DNA from: an uncultured Cocleimonas sp.
Lineage (GTDB): Bacteria > Pseudomonadota > Gammaproteobacteria > Thiotrichales > Thiotrichaceae
Reading direction: 5' to 3'
Length of the DNA stretch: 5,707 nucleotides
Assembly: GCA_938041705.1 (NCBI GenBank)
Contig: CALISP010000164.1
Coordinates: 1-5,707, forward strand
Shown here: positions 1 through 5,059 of the stretch, one piece after another
Numbering within the stretch: position 1 is the first letter of the stretch
Layout of the letters: every line of letters begins with the position of its first letter
Position numbers and translations under genes: made by a program
The notes under the pieces: generated by a model
Told to the model about the DNA's origin: nothing
Databases searched by the model: none
The model's input: the letters and a program-made list of their open reading frames with translations, nothing else

Positions 1-155
1 CCTAAATAATCATTGCTACAAAAGTTTAAACATTCTTTGCCATCAATCTTCATTATTGGATGTTGAGCTGATTGACTAACCTTCACTGAACGATAGAGAT
101 GTTGTCTCTTTCGATCAGATAAAAAGGCTTTTAAGCTGGTAGAATCATTTTTCAT
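1..155 (-). CDS. bioF: 8-amino-7-oxononanoate synthase, N-terminal part (runs off the left edge)
   Basis: BioF is a PLP enzyme that condenses pimeloyl-ACP/CoA with L-alanine to make 8-amino-7-oxononanoate, the first ring-building step of biotin synthesis in the cytoplasm. Reading the minus strand from ATG at 155–153 gives 51 codons with no stop. They include an R-x-x-HLYR stretch (about residues 18–22), a short IDGK turn, and LNFCSNDYLG at the edge. The (N)F(C/S)SNDYLG block is the family signature just before the main PLP fold; the related KBL and ALAS enzymes have NFCANNYLGL-like versions, so BioF fits best. The catalytic lysine lies outside the window. No Shine-Dalgarno sequence is visible before this ATG. 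The frame stays open back to a TAA at 206–204, so TTG at 179 is the only other plausible start. The preceding tusA gene is on the same strand but is separated by a terminator. Confidence 0.85.
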   Translation of the reverse strand, partial: MKNDSTSLKAFLSDRKRQHLYRSVKVSQSAQHPIMKIDGKECLNFCSNDYL

Positions 156-177
156 GATTTGATCATAAACTTTGAGC

Positions 178-205
178 AAAAAAAAAGCACCCTGAGGCGC
201 TTTTT
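178..205 (-). terminator. Intrinsic terminator of tusA
   Basis: Read on the minus strand, a stem pairs plus positions 182–191 with 196–205. It has nine pairs with one A·C mismatch at 189/198, a CTGA-position tetraloop at 192–195 and a GC-rich upper stem. It runs into nine uninterrupted T (plus-strand A at 178–186). It begins about 40 nt after the tusA stop and ends about 22 nt before the bioF ATG, so it should separate the two genes unless read-through occurs. Confidence 0.8.
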
Positions 206-245
206 AAAATTTTGATTTTTTAAGTCTACTTAAATTAAAAGTTAT

Positions 246-479
246 TTAAGCGCCTTTCTTGATGTAGAAAGTAAATTCATCACCTTCAGTTTCTGAAGAT
301 AAAAGCTCATTACCTGTTTGCTTGCAGAATGCTTCAAAGTCTTTTACTGAACCTGGGTCAGTTGCGATGATTTTTAATGTTTGTGATGCTTCCAGGGCAT
401 TTATTGCCTTTTTTGCACGTAAGATAGGTAGTGGGCAACTTAGACCGCGTGCGTCTAATTCGTCATTAAATTCACTCAT
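246..479 (-). CDS. tusA: TusA-family sulfur-carrier protein
   Basis: This is a 77-residue protein of the TusA/SirA/YedF family. These small cytoplasmic proteins carry persulfide sulfur on a conserved cysteine for tRNA thiolation, molybdenum cofactor synthesis or sulfur oxidation. The signature DARGLSCPLP is present at residues 9–18, with C15 as the expected persulfide site in the CPxP motif. DPGSVKDFEAFC follows (41–52), and the C-terminal FYIKKG matches the YxIRKG-like end of TusA. The motif is CPLP, not the CPEP of E. coli TusA, so a TusA-like paralogue with another sulfur partner is possible. The start is supported by AAGGAG (plus 487–492) seven bases before ATG. Length is normal for the family. 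It is divergent from dapF and probably monocistronic, because a terminator follows. It lies next to bioF, but a sulfur-delivery link to biotin synthesis would be speculation. Confidence 0.88.
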   Translation of the reverse strand: MSEFNDELDARGLSCPLPILRAKKAINALEASQTLKIIATDPGSVKDFEAFCKQTGNELLSSETEGDEFTFYIKKGA

Positions 480-504
480 TAATATTCTCCTTTTTCCTTA
501 ATAT

Positions 505-534
505 AATCTAAATACTTATTTACTTGAGGGTCAA
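505..534 (-). promoter_or_regulatory. Candidate sigma-70 promoter for tusA
   Basis: On the minus strand a TTGACC box (plus 529–534; 5 of 6 to TTGACA) is followed after 18 bp by TAGATT (plus 505–510; 4 of 6 to TATAAT). Transcription would begin around plus 498, giving a leader of about 20 nt that contains the AAGGAG ribosome site. It is an eye match only. Confidence 0.45.
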
Positions 535-728
535 ACTATTTGGTTGTTCAACACCTATATTAGCAAACTGTAATATGCATAACTAACGATAACATCTAAG
601 CAAGCAATCTGCACATTTTTTTATGCCATGATTTTGTAGGCTAAATCGACTACCAACAAGACATATTAGACTGTAGACTATTAGTAATCATAAACTTATC
701 TTTTAATAAAACGCATTAAAAATACACG
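535..728. other. Divergent intergenic region between tusA and dapF
   Basis: This is AT-rich DNA with no open frame of note on either strand. The lysA or small lipoprotein gene that often precedes dapF is not present, even as a remnant that I can see. The short repeat TAGACT occurs at 667–672 and again at 674–679. The second copy could serve as a -35 element for dapF with TATCTT (697–702) 17 bp later, both 4 of 6 to consensus; that would start transcription near 709. There is no good Shine-Dalgarno sequence before the dapF ATG. Otherwise I see nothing in this stretch. Confidence 0.5.
674..702 (+). promoter_or_regulatory. Weak candidate promoter for the dapF–DUF484–xerC operon
   Basis: TAGACT (674–679) and TATCTT (697–702) are spaced 17 bp apart, each 4 of 6 to the sigma-70 consensus. 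The site is placed correctly for the first gene of the plus-strand operon, but matches of this quality are common in AT-rich DNA. Confidence 0.25.
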
Positions 729-1559
729 ATGGAAATAGAATTTACAAAAATGCATGGATTGGGTAATGACTTTGTTGTCATTGATGCAATCAATCAAGAT
801 ATTTCACTTAATGCAAAACAAGTGAAGTTTATTGCTGATCGTCATTTTGGTATTGGTTGTGATCAGTTATTGATGGTCGAAAAGTCCGATAGTGTTTATG
901 CTGATTTTCGTTACCGCATTTACAATAATAATGGTGGAGAAGTTGAGCAATGTGGAAATGGTGCACGTTGTTTTGCGCAGTTTGTTCATACAGAAGGCCT
1001 AACTGATAAGACGGAAATCTCCGTTTTGACTTCTAATGGTCGTATCGTTTTAAATTTACAAGATAATGGCAATGTTACTGTCGACATGGGTTCTGCTATT
1101 TTAAATCCGCAAGATATTCCTTTTCAGGCGGACCAAATCCAGACCAGTTATGATCTTGAAATTGATAATGAAAAATTTTCATTTAGTGCTGTTTCAATGG
1201 GAAACCCCCATGCGGTATTATTAGTACCTGATGTAATGACAGCAGAGGTTGAAAGAATAGGAAGGGAGTTACAAAACCATCAATGCTTTCCAAACTCAGT
1301 GAATGTTGGCTTTATGCAAGTTATCGACTCGACTCAAGTAAAGTTGCGGGTTTATGAAAGAGGTGTGGGCGAGACTCAAGCCTGTGGAAGTGGAGCTTGT
1401 GCTGCCGTCGTAGCTGGACGAATACAAGGCTTACTTGAAGAAACAGTCGAGACGCAATTGTTAGGTGGCAATTTATCAATTCACTGGGCAGGCGATAAAA
1501 ATCCAGTTATGATGACAGGGGCTACATCGACTGTTTTTAAAGGCAAAATAATAATTTAA
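729..1559 (+). CDS. dapF: Diaminopimelate epimerase
   Basis: DapF is a PLP-independent epimerase that converts LL- to meso-diaminopimelate in the cytoplasm, supplying lysine and the peptidoglycan cross-linking residue. The 276-residue product has the expected length and both family signatures. The N-terminal block KMHGLGNDF (7–15) is present. The first catalytic cysteine is C75 in EQCGNGARC, and the second is C219 in ETQACGSGAC. MGNPHAV (157–163) is also conserved. The two halves form the pseudo-symmetric DapF fold with the two cysteines as acid/base pair. ATG at 729 puts seven residues ahead of the HGLGNDF block, as in homologues; a later ATG at 750 would remove the first strand. No clear ribosome site precedes it. 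It is the first gene of an operon with the DUF484 gene and xerC. Its frequent upstream neighbour lysA is absent here. Confidence 0.97.
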   Translation: MEIEFTKMHGLGNDFVVIDAINQDISLNAKQVKFIADRHFGIGCDQLLMVEKSDSVYADFRYRIYNNNGGEVEQCGNGARCFAQFVHTEGLTDKTEISVLTSNGRIVLNLQDNGNVTVDMGSAILNPQDIPFQADQIQTSYDLEIDNEKFSFSAVSMGNPHAVLLVPDVMTAEVERIGRELQNHQCFPNSVNVGFMQVIDSTQVKLRVYERGVGETQACGSGACAAVVAGRIQGLLEETVETQLLGGNLSIHWAGDKNPVMMTGATSTVFKGKIII

Positions 1560-1599
1560 AACCTTTATAAACAATGGTTTATTAAACAAGGAAATCAGA

Positions 1600-2319
1600 A
1601 TGGGTTCAGAAGGCAGCAAAGAACGCAGCAATCAAAGTGATAAAGAAAATGATTCTATAATTGCCGATGCAATGATGGATGAAAGTATTATCGCCAAATA
1701 CCTCAGTTCACATCCTGATTTCTTTCAGCGTCATTCTGATTTATTAGCCAATATTCAAGTCCCTCATGGTGCTGGTACCGCCTCTTTAATTGAAAGACAA
1801 GTTGCGATTTTACGTGAAAAAAGTCGAGACCTTGAAGAGCAACTCAATGGTCTAATTCGTACTGCCCGCGGTAATGAGCAAATTGTAACGCGCCTACAGC
1901 GCTTCACTTTAGAACTAATGCGCGCTGATGGTATTGATGATGTTATCGCTACTTGCCAAGAAGTATTACGAGAAGACTTCAATGCAGATTTTGTGACACT
2001 AAAAATTATTGGTGGTGATGACACCATGCATTTTGTTGATCCTAGTAATAAAAACCTAAAAAGCTTTGATAACCTATTCAAAAGTAAAAGACCTATCTGT
2101 GGTCGCTTGAATGAAGAGCAACAAAGTTTCTTGTTTGATAAAAATGCAGATATTGTTAATTCAACAGCTTTAGTGCCGTTATCAGGAGCCGAAAAATTAG
2201 GTATATTAGCGCTTGGTAGCAGGGATGAAGCTCGCTTCCACCCTGGTATGGGTACAGTGTTTATAAGCCACCTCGGTGAACTTATTGCAACAAGTATTAC
2301 GTATCATACAAAATCGTAA
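1600..2319 (+). CDS. DUF484 family protein (GAF-like; E. coli YigA position)
   Basis: This 239-residue protein of unknown exact function sits between dapF and xerC, the place of yigA in E. coli. The DUF484 hallmark near the N-terminus is visible: YLSSHPDFFQRHSDLL (about 34–49), then an IERQVAILREK helix leading into a probable coiled coil (about 64–95). The C-terminal half (about 105–235) has alternating strands and helices such as ALVPLSGAEKLGILALGSRD, typical of a GAF-like sensor fold. No enzyme motif is seen. ATG at 1600 is chosen because AAGGAAA (1588–1594) lies five bases before it. The first 24 residues are hydrophilic and look disordered, and M25/M26 are alternative starts with weaker support. 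It begins 40 nt after dapF and ends 33 nt before xerC. A role with XerC is only suggested by the neighbourhood. Confidence 0.9.
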   Translation: MGSEGSKERSNQSDKENDSIIADAMMDESIIAKYLSSHPDFFQRHSDLLANIQVPHGAGTASLIERQVAILREKSRDLEEQLNGLIRTARGNEQIVTRLQRFTLELMRADGIDDVIATCQEVLREDFNADFVTLKIIGGDDTMHFVDPSNKNLKSFDNLFKSKRPICGRLNEEQQSFLFDKNADIVNSTALVPLSGAEKLGILALGSRDEARFHPGMGTVFISHLGELIATSITYHTKS

Positions 2320-2352
2320 GACTATACTCTTTACAATTACTCTGAGGCTACT

Positions 2353-3252
2353 GTGAAACAAGCAATCTCATTTACTGAGCAGTTCACAGATTATTTACAA
2401 TACGAAAAACAATACTCCACTCATACTCTAAGTGGTTATCAACGTGACTTAAATCAGTTTCAAGTTTGGCTTAAAAAGAACCAATGCGACTCAATCCTAG
2501 ATGCTGATAACCTCCATATCCGTAATTGGGTAGCAGCACAGCATCGACAAGGCTTAGGTAGTCATACGTTACAACGTAAGCTTTCATCACTTCGAAGTTT
2601 TTATAATTTCTTAATTCGTAAACGCTTACTCAAAAATAATCCTGCATTAGATATTCGTGCACCTAAAGCGGCTAAGAAACTACCCGACACATTAGATACA
2701 GATACGCTTACTCAATTGTTAAACATTCCTGCTGATAGTATTTTGGCGATTCGAGATAGAGCGATTATGGAATTGTTTTATTCATCAGGCTTGCGCTTAT
2801 CTGAATTGGCAAACCTAGATTTAGAAAGTATTGATCTCGATGAAAAGTCATTACGTGCTATCGGGAAAGGTAATAAAGAGCGCCTATTGCCTGTAGGTAG
2901 AAAAGCTATTGAAGCGATAGAATTATGGCTCAATAAACGCACAGATATGGCAAATATAAACGAGAAGGCATTGTTTGTAAGCATGCGGGGCAAGCGAATT
3001 AGTACACGTTCAATTCAACAACGTTTAAACTATTGGCGCAAGAAACAAGGATTAGAACAGCATATTCATCCACATAAACTGCGTCACTCATTTGCCAGTC
3101 ATATATTAGAATCATCTGGTGACTTACGTGCTGTTCAGGAGTTATTAGGGCATGCTGATATAAGTACCACGCAGATTTATACACATTTAGACTTTCAACA
3201 CCTCGCGAATGTATACGATAAAGCGCATCCTCGAGCGAGAAAGAAAAAGTAG
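2353..3252 (+). CDS. xerC: Tyrosine recombinase XerC
   Basis: XerC works with XerD at the dif site to resolve chromosome dimers before cell division, under FtsK control at the septum. The 299-residue product has the N-terminal SAM-like core-binding domain (about 5–92) and the C-terminal catalytic domain (about 110–295). All active-site residues can be placed: R148 (SGLRLSEL), K172 (GKGNKER), H241 and R244 (HPHKLRHSFASH), H267 (LLGHADISTTQ) and nucleophile Y276 (IYTH). This spacing is almost identical to E. coli XerC, which with the dapF/DUF484 context favours XerC over XerD or an integron/phage integrase. The start is GTG, supported by GAGG (2344–2347) five bases upstream and by alignment length. 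It is the last gene of the dapF operon; the HAD-phosphatase gene that often follows is missing. Confidence 0.96.
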   Translation: MKQAISFTEQFTDYLQYEKQYSTHTLSGYQRDLNQFQVWLKKNQCDSILDADNLHIRNWVAAQHRQGLGSHTLQRKLSSLRSFYNFLIRKRLLKNNPALDIRAPKAAKKLPDTLDTDTLTQLLNIPADSILAIRDRAIMELFYSSGLRLSELANLDLESIDLDEKSLRAIGKGNKERLLPVGRKAIEAIELWLNKRTDMANINEKALFVSMRGKRISTRSIQQRLNYWRKKQGLEQHIHPHKLRHSFASHILESSGDLRAVQELLGHADISTTQIYTHLDFQHLANVYDKAHPRARKKK

Positions 3253-3270
3253 AATAGTCTAAAAAGACAC

Positions 3271-3292
3271 CTCCCCACTTTTGGGTAGTTTT
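3271..3292 (+). terminator. Weak hairpin, possible terminator after xerC
   Basis: Bases 3271–3276 can pair with 3283–3288 (five pairs, one C/T mismatch at 3273/3286) around a six-base loop, followed by TTTT (3289–3292) and more AT-rich sequence. It starts 18 nt after the xerC stop, where an operon end is expected. The stem is short, so termination would be leaky. Confidence 0.35.
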
Positions 3293-3330
3293 ATCTATTA
3301 GCAACTAATTCATAGGAGTTTATTTAAATC

Positions 3331-3768
3331 ATGACTTCAAAAGACAAGCGATTAGATAGGATAAAGAGTAGTGATGTCAGAAATACACTACAACTTTATC
3401 CAGATAACATTCAAAATAGAATATTGACCATACGACAAGCTATCTTTGACTTGTCCTCAGAGAATTCTGATATAGGTGATATTGAGGAAACACTGAAATG
3501 GGGTGAGCCAAGTTATTTGGCTAAATCAGCAAGTACTGTCAGACTTGCATGGAAAAAATCTATTCCAGATAAATATGGAGTTTATTTTAATTGTAAAAGT
3601 AAATTGATCGATACATTTAAAGAATTATATCCGACTATTTTTGTCTACGATGGAAATAGGGCTATAATTTTAGATGTGGCTAAGGATATTCCTGAGGAAT
3701 TAAATCAGTGTTTACTATTAGCTTTGACTTATCACAAAGTAAAATATCTCAATTTATTATGTGCATAA
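3331..3768 (+). CDS. DUF1801 domain protein
   Basis: This 145-residue soluble protein resembles the DUF1801 (YdhG-like) family, whose biochemical role is not established. Family-like blocks are ETLKWGEPSYL (about 52–62), YGVYFNCKSKLIDTFKELYP (about 82–101), the GNRAIILDV strand (about 108–116) and a terminal LLALTYHKVK-x-LNLL helix. The length is typical. There is no signal peptide or membrane segment. ATG at 3331 follows TAGGAG (3313–3318), but the gap of 12 nt is longer than usual, so translation may be modest. It stands between xerC and the rpmE2 promoter, probably transcribed alone or by read-through from xerC. Such genes are often accessory and vary between related genomes, so it may be an insertion into the older gene order; nothing in its base composition proves transfer. 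Confidence 0.8.
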   Translation: MTSKDKRLDRIKSSDVRNTLQLYPDNIQNRILTIRQAIFDLSSENSDIGDIEETLKWGEPSYLAKSASTVRLAWKKSIPDKYGVYFNCKSKLIDTFKELYPTIFVYDGNRAIILDVAKDIPEELNQCLLLALTYHKVKYLNLLCA

Positions 3769-3773
3769 ATAAC

Positions 3774-3803
3774 TTGAGCTTGATGTAATGATTCTGTTAG
3801 AAT
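3774..3803 (+). promoter_or_regulatory. rpmE2: Candidate strong promoter of rpmE2 with GC-rich discriminator
   Basis: TTGAGC (3774–3779; 4 of 6) and TAGAAT (3798–3803; 5 of 6) are spaced 18 bp. Directly after the -10 comes CCCCGC (3804–3809), a GC-rich discriminator in otherwise very AT-rich DNA. In E. coli such discriminators mark rRNA and ribosomal-protein promoters held down by ppGpp/DksA, which would suit the ribosomal gene downstream. Predicted transcription starts near 3810, giving a leader of about 90 nt. Confidence 0.55.
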
Positions 3804-3826
3804 CCCCGCTCTTCGATTTTATCGAA
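3790..3826. repeat. Two tandem 6-3-6 inverted repeats over the rpmE2 promoter and start site
   Basis: The first dyad is GATTCT-GTT-AGAATC (3790–3804) and overlaps the proposed -10 element. The second is TTCGAT-TTT-ATCGAA (3812–3826) and lies at the predicted 5' end of the transcript. Both have perfect six-base arms around three bases, and their centres (3797 and 3819) are 22 bp apart, about two helical turns. The arms differ in sequence. They could be operators, or the second could be a 5' stem-loop in the mRNA. No poly-T follows either one, so they are not terminators. Confidence 0.5.
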
Positions 3827-3900
3827 CACAATATTAATTATATCGCTTGTATTTCAATTTAAATATGAGTGATAACTAAAGACAAAGAGAGTATCTTCCA

Positions 3901-4146
3901 ATGAAGCCAGAAATACATCCAGACTACAACCAAGTGGTTTTTCAAGATCTTGCGAGTGACTTTAAAATCCTTACACGTTCAACTCTTTCATCTGGTGAGA
4001 CTATCAAATGGGAAGATGGCAACGAGTATCCATTAATCAAAATTGATATTTCAAGTGAATCTCACCCGTTTTATACTGGTAAGCAAAATACAAATACTAC
4101 AGCTGGCGCGATTGATAAGTTTAACAATCGTTACGGTAAAAAATAA
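3901..4146 (+). CDS. rpmE2: 50S ribosomal protein L31, type B (cysteine-free)
   Basis: L31 sits on the large subunit at the bridge to the small-subunit head. The 81-residue product begins MKPEIHPDYNQVVFQD and has LTRSTLSS, then SHPFYTGKQ and the C-terminal DKFNNRYGKK, all typical of type B L31. It contains no cysteine at all, so it is the zinc-independent C-minus form that in many bacteria replaces the zinc-binding form when zinc is scarce. ATG at 3901 is preceded by AGAGAG (3886–3891) nine bases upstream, a moderate ribosome site. It has its own promoter region and a strong terminator 35 nt after the stop. I cannot see a convincing Zur operator. Whether the genome also has a C-plus copy cannot be told from this window. 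Confidence 0.95.
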   Translation: MKPEIHPDYNQVVFQDLASDFKILTRSTLSSGETIKWEDGNEYPLIKIDISSESHPFYTGKQNTNTTAGAIDKFNNRYGKK

Positions 4147-4162
4147 TCATATAGCGATTCTT

Positions 4163-5059
4163 TTGCTAAATAGTTATTTTAAAAAAGCACTCTTTAAGAG
4201 TGCTTTTTTTGCGCTCGTATTTATAGGATATAGCTCGATTGCCAATGCATCGTCATGTCAGTTAGTGCAGCAATCAAAGGTTGAGAAAGCTACCGTTAAA
4301 TGGGTTTATGACGGCGATACGCTCTTAGTAACCGATGCGAATGGCAACAATAAACGTAAAATTCGTATTATCGGAATAGATACACCTGAGGTAAAACATC
4401 ACCAGCAAAAAGCTCAGCAATATGGAGCTAAGGCTCGAGAAGAACTGAGAGTTCTGCTTAAGGACGCCAATTATCAAATATTTTTAGAATTTGATAAGGA
4501 AAAATATGACAGATATAAGCGTCAATTGGCACATGTAACACTAACGGATGGTACAAATATCTCAGAGTGGTTATTGCAACGAGGCTTCGCAAAGACTTTA
4601 ATTATTCCTCCTAATGTTAAATACGCAAACTGTTATAAAGCCTCTGAACGTCAAGCACAGCAAAAGAAATTAAGACTCTGGAAGCTAAAAGCAAACCGAA
4701 TTAAAACCTTTGATGAATTAAAATCTAAAACAAAAGGCTATGTACGTTTAAAAGGAAAAGTCACAAAATTTAAGAAGCAAAAGAAAACAATTTTTTTTGA
4801 ATTTGAAAGCAAAAATAAAAATCCAATTCAAATTAGGATCAAGAAGAAGAATTTACGCTATTTTAAAGGATTAGATCCTGATAAATTAGTTGATCAAGAA
4901 ATGATTGTTTCAGGTATTCTGAAAAGTAAAAAAGGTAAAAGGACGATTACCCTCAGTCATTCATCACAACTTGAACGTTTGTCGGCGATAAAAACAAACA
5001 ATTTGAAGAGCAATGTAAATAAACATATCTCCTCAACGGTAAAATGGAGTACAAAATAA
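4163..5059 (+). CDS. Exported thermonuclease-like (SNase domain) protein with C-terminal OB-like region
   Basis: This is a putative calcium-type nuclease of the staphylococcal nuclease family acting in the periplasm. The frame is open from 4043, but the best start is TTG at 4163. It gives a 298-residue protein with a clean signal peptide: lysines in the first 12 residues, a hydrophobic core, and cleavage after ANA at residue 29. In that numbering the SNase domain spans about 43–174, with YDGDT (D50, D52, T53), RIIGIDTPE (R68, D73, T74, E76) and R120 in DRYKR, matching the known catalytic set. C32 and C157 could form a disulfide. A lysine-rich strand pattern at about 190–272 resembles an OB-fold DNA-binding region. 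TTG has no good Shine-Dalgarno sequence and lies 16 nt after the rpmE2 stop, so reinitiation is possible. A strong terminator lies within its signal-peptide codons. A GTG at 4265 would give a cytoplasmic form. Confidence 0.82.
   Translation: MLNSYFKKALFKSAFFALVFIGYSSIANASSCQLVQQSKVEKATVKWVYDGDTLLVTDANGNNKRKIRIIGIDTPEVKHHQQKAQQYGAKAREELRVLLKDANYQIFLEFDKEKYDRYKRQLAHVTLTDGTNISEWLLQRGFAKTLIIPPNVKYANCYKASERQAQQKKLRLWKLKANRIKTFDELKSKTKGYVRLKGKVTKFKKQKKTIFFEFESKNKNPIQIRIKKKNLRYFKGLDPDKLVDQEMIVSGILKSKKGKRTITLSHSSQLERLSAIKTNNLKSNVNKHISSTVKWSTK
4181..4210 (+). terminator. Strong intrinsic terminator of rpmE2, inside the nuclease signal-peptide codons
   Basis: GCACTC (4187–4192) pairs perfectly with GAGTGC (4198–4203) around TTTAA. 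The six A before it extend the stem with the T-run 4204–4209, and seven T follow in all. It starts 35 nt after the rpmE2 stop. In the nuclease frame the same bases encode the KKALFKSAFF part of the signal peptide. The symmetric A and T runs would also allow termination on the minus strand. Confidence 0.88.

Noticed and set aside
1571..1586. Overlapping small hairpins (TAAAC/GTTTA) between dapF and the DUF484 gene
   Set aside because: The stems are only five AT-rich pairs with no T-run, so they are not terminators and are likely chance in AT-rich DNA.
1764..2081. Minus-strand open frame of 105 codons inside the DUF484 gene
   Set aside because: It is antisense to a well-supported gene, rich in Ser and Arg as expected from a reversed frame, and shows no domain or ribosome site.
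2778..3304. Two minus-strand open frames (2778–2993 and 2999–3304) over xerC
   Set aside because: Both are antisense to the xerC catalytic domain, whose active-site residues are all intact; neither product resembles a known family.
3790..3810. Resemblance of GTTAGAATCCCCGC to the T-arm and 3' end of a tRNA
   Set aside because: No acceptor, D-arm or anticodon arm can be folded around it; the promoter -10 plus discriminator explains the sequence better.
3865..3879. Four-codon open frame (ATG AGT GAT AAC TAA) in the rpmE2 leader
   Set aside because: There is no ribosome site ahead of it, and such short frames are expected by chance in a leader of this length.
4043..4162. N-terminal extension of the nuclease from ATG 4043
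   Set aside because: It would overlap rpmE2 by 104 bases in another frame and bury the signal peptide 40 residues inside the protein; the TTG at 4163 gives a standard signal peptide.
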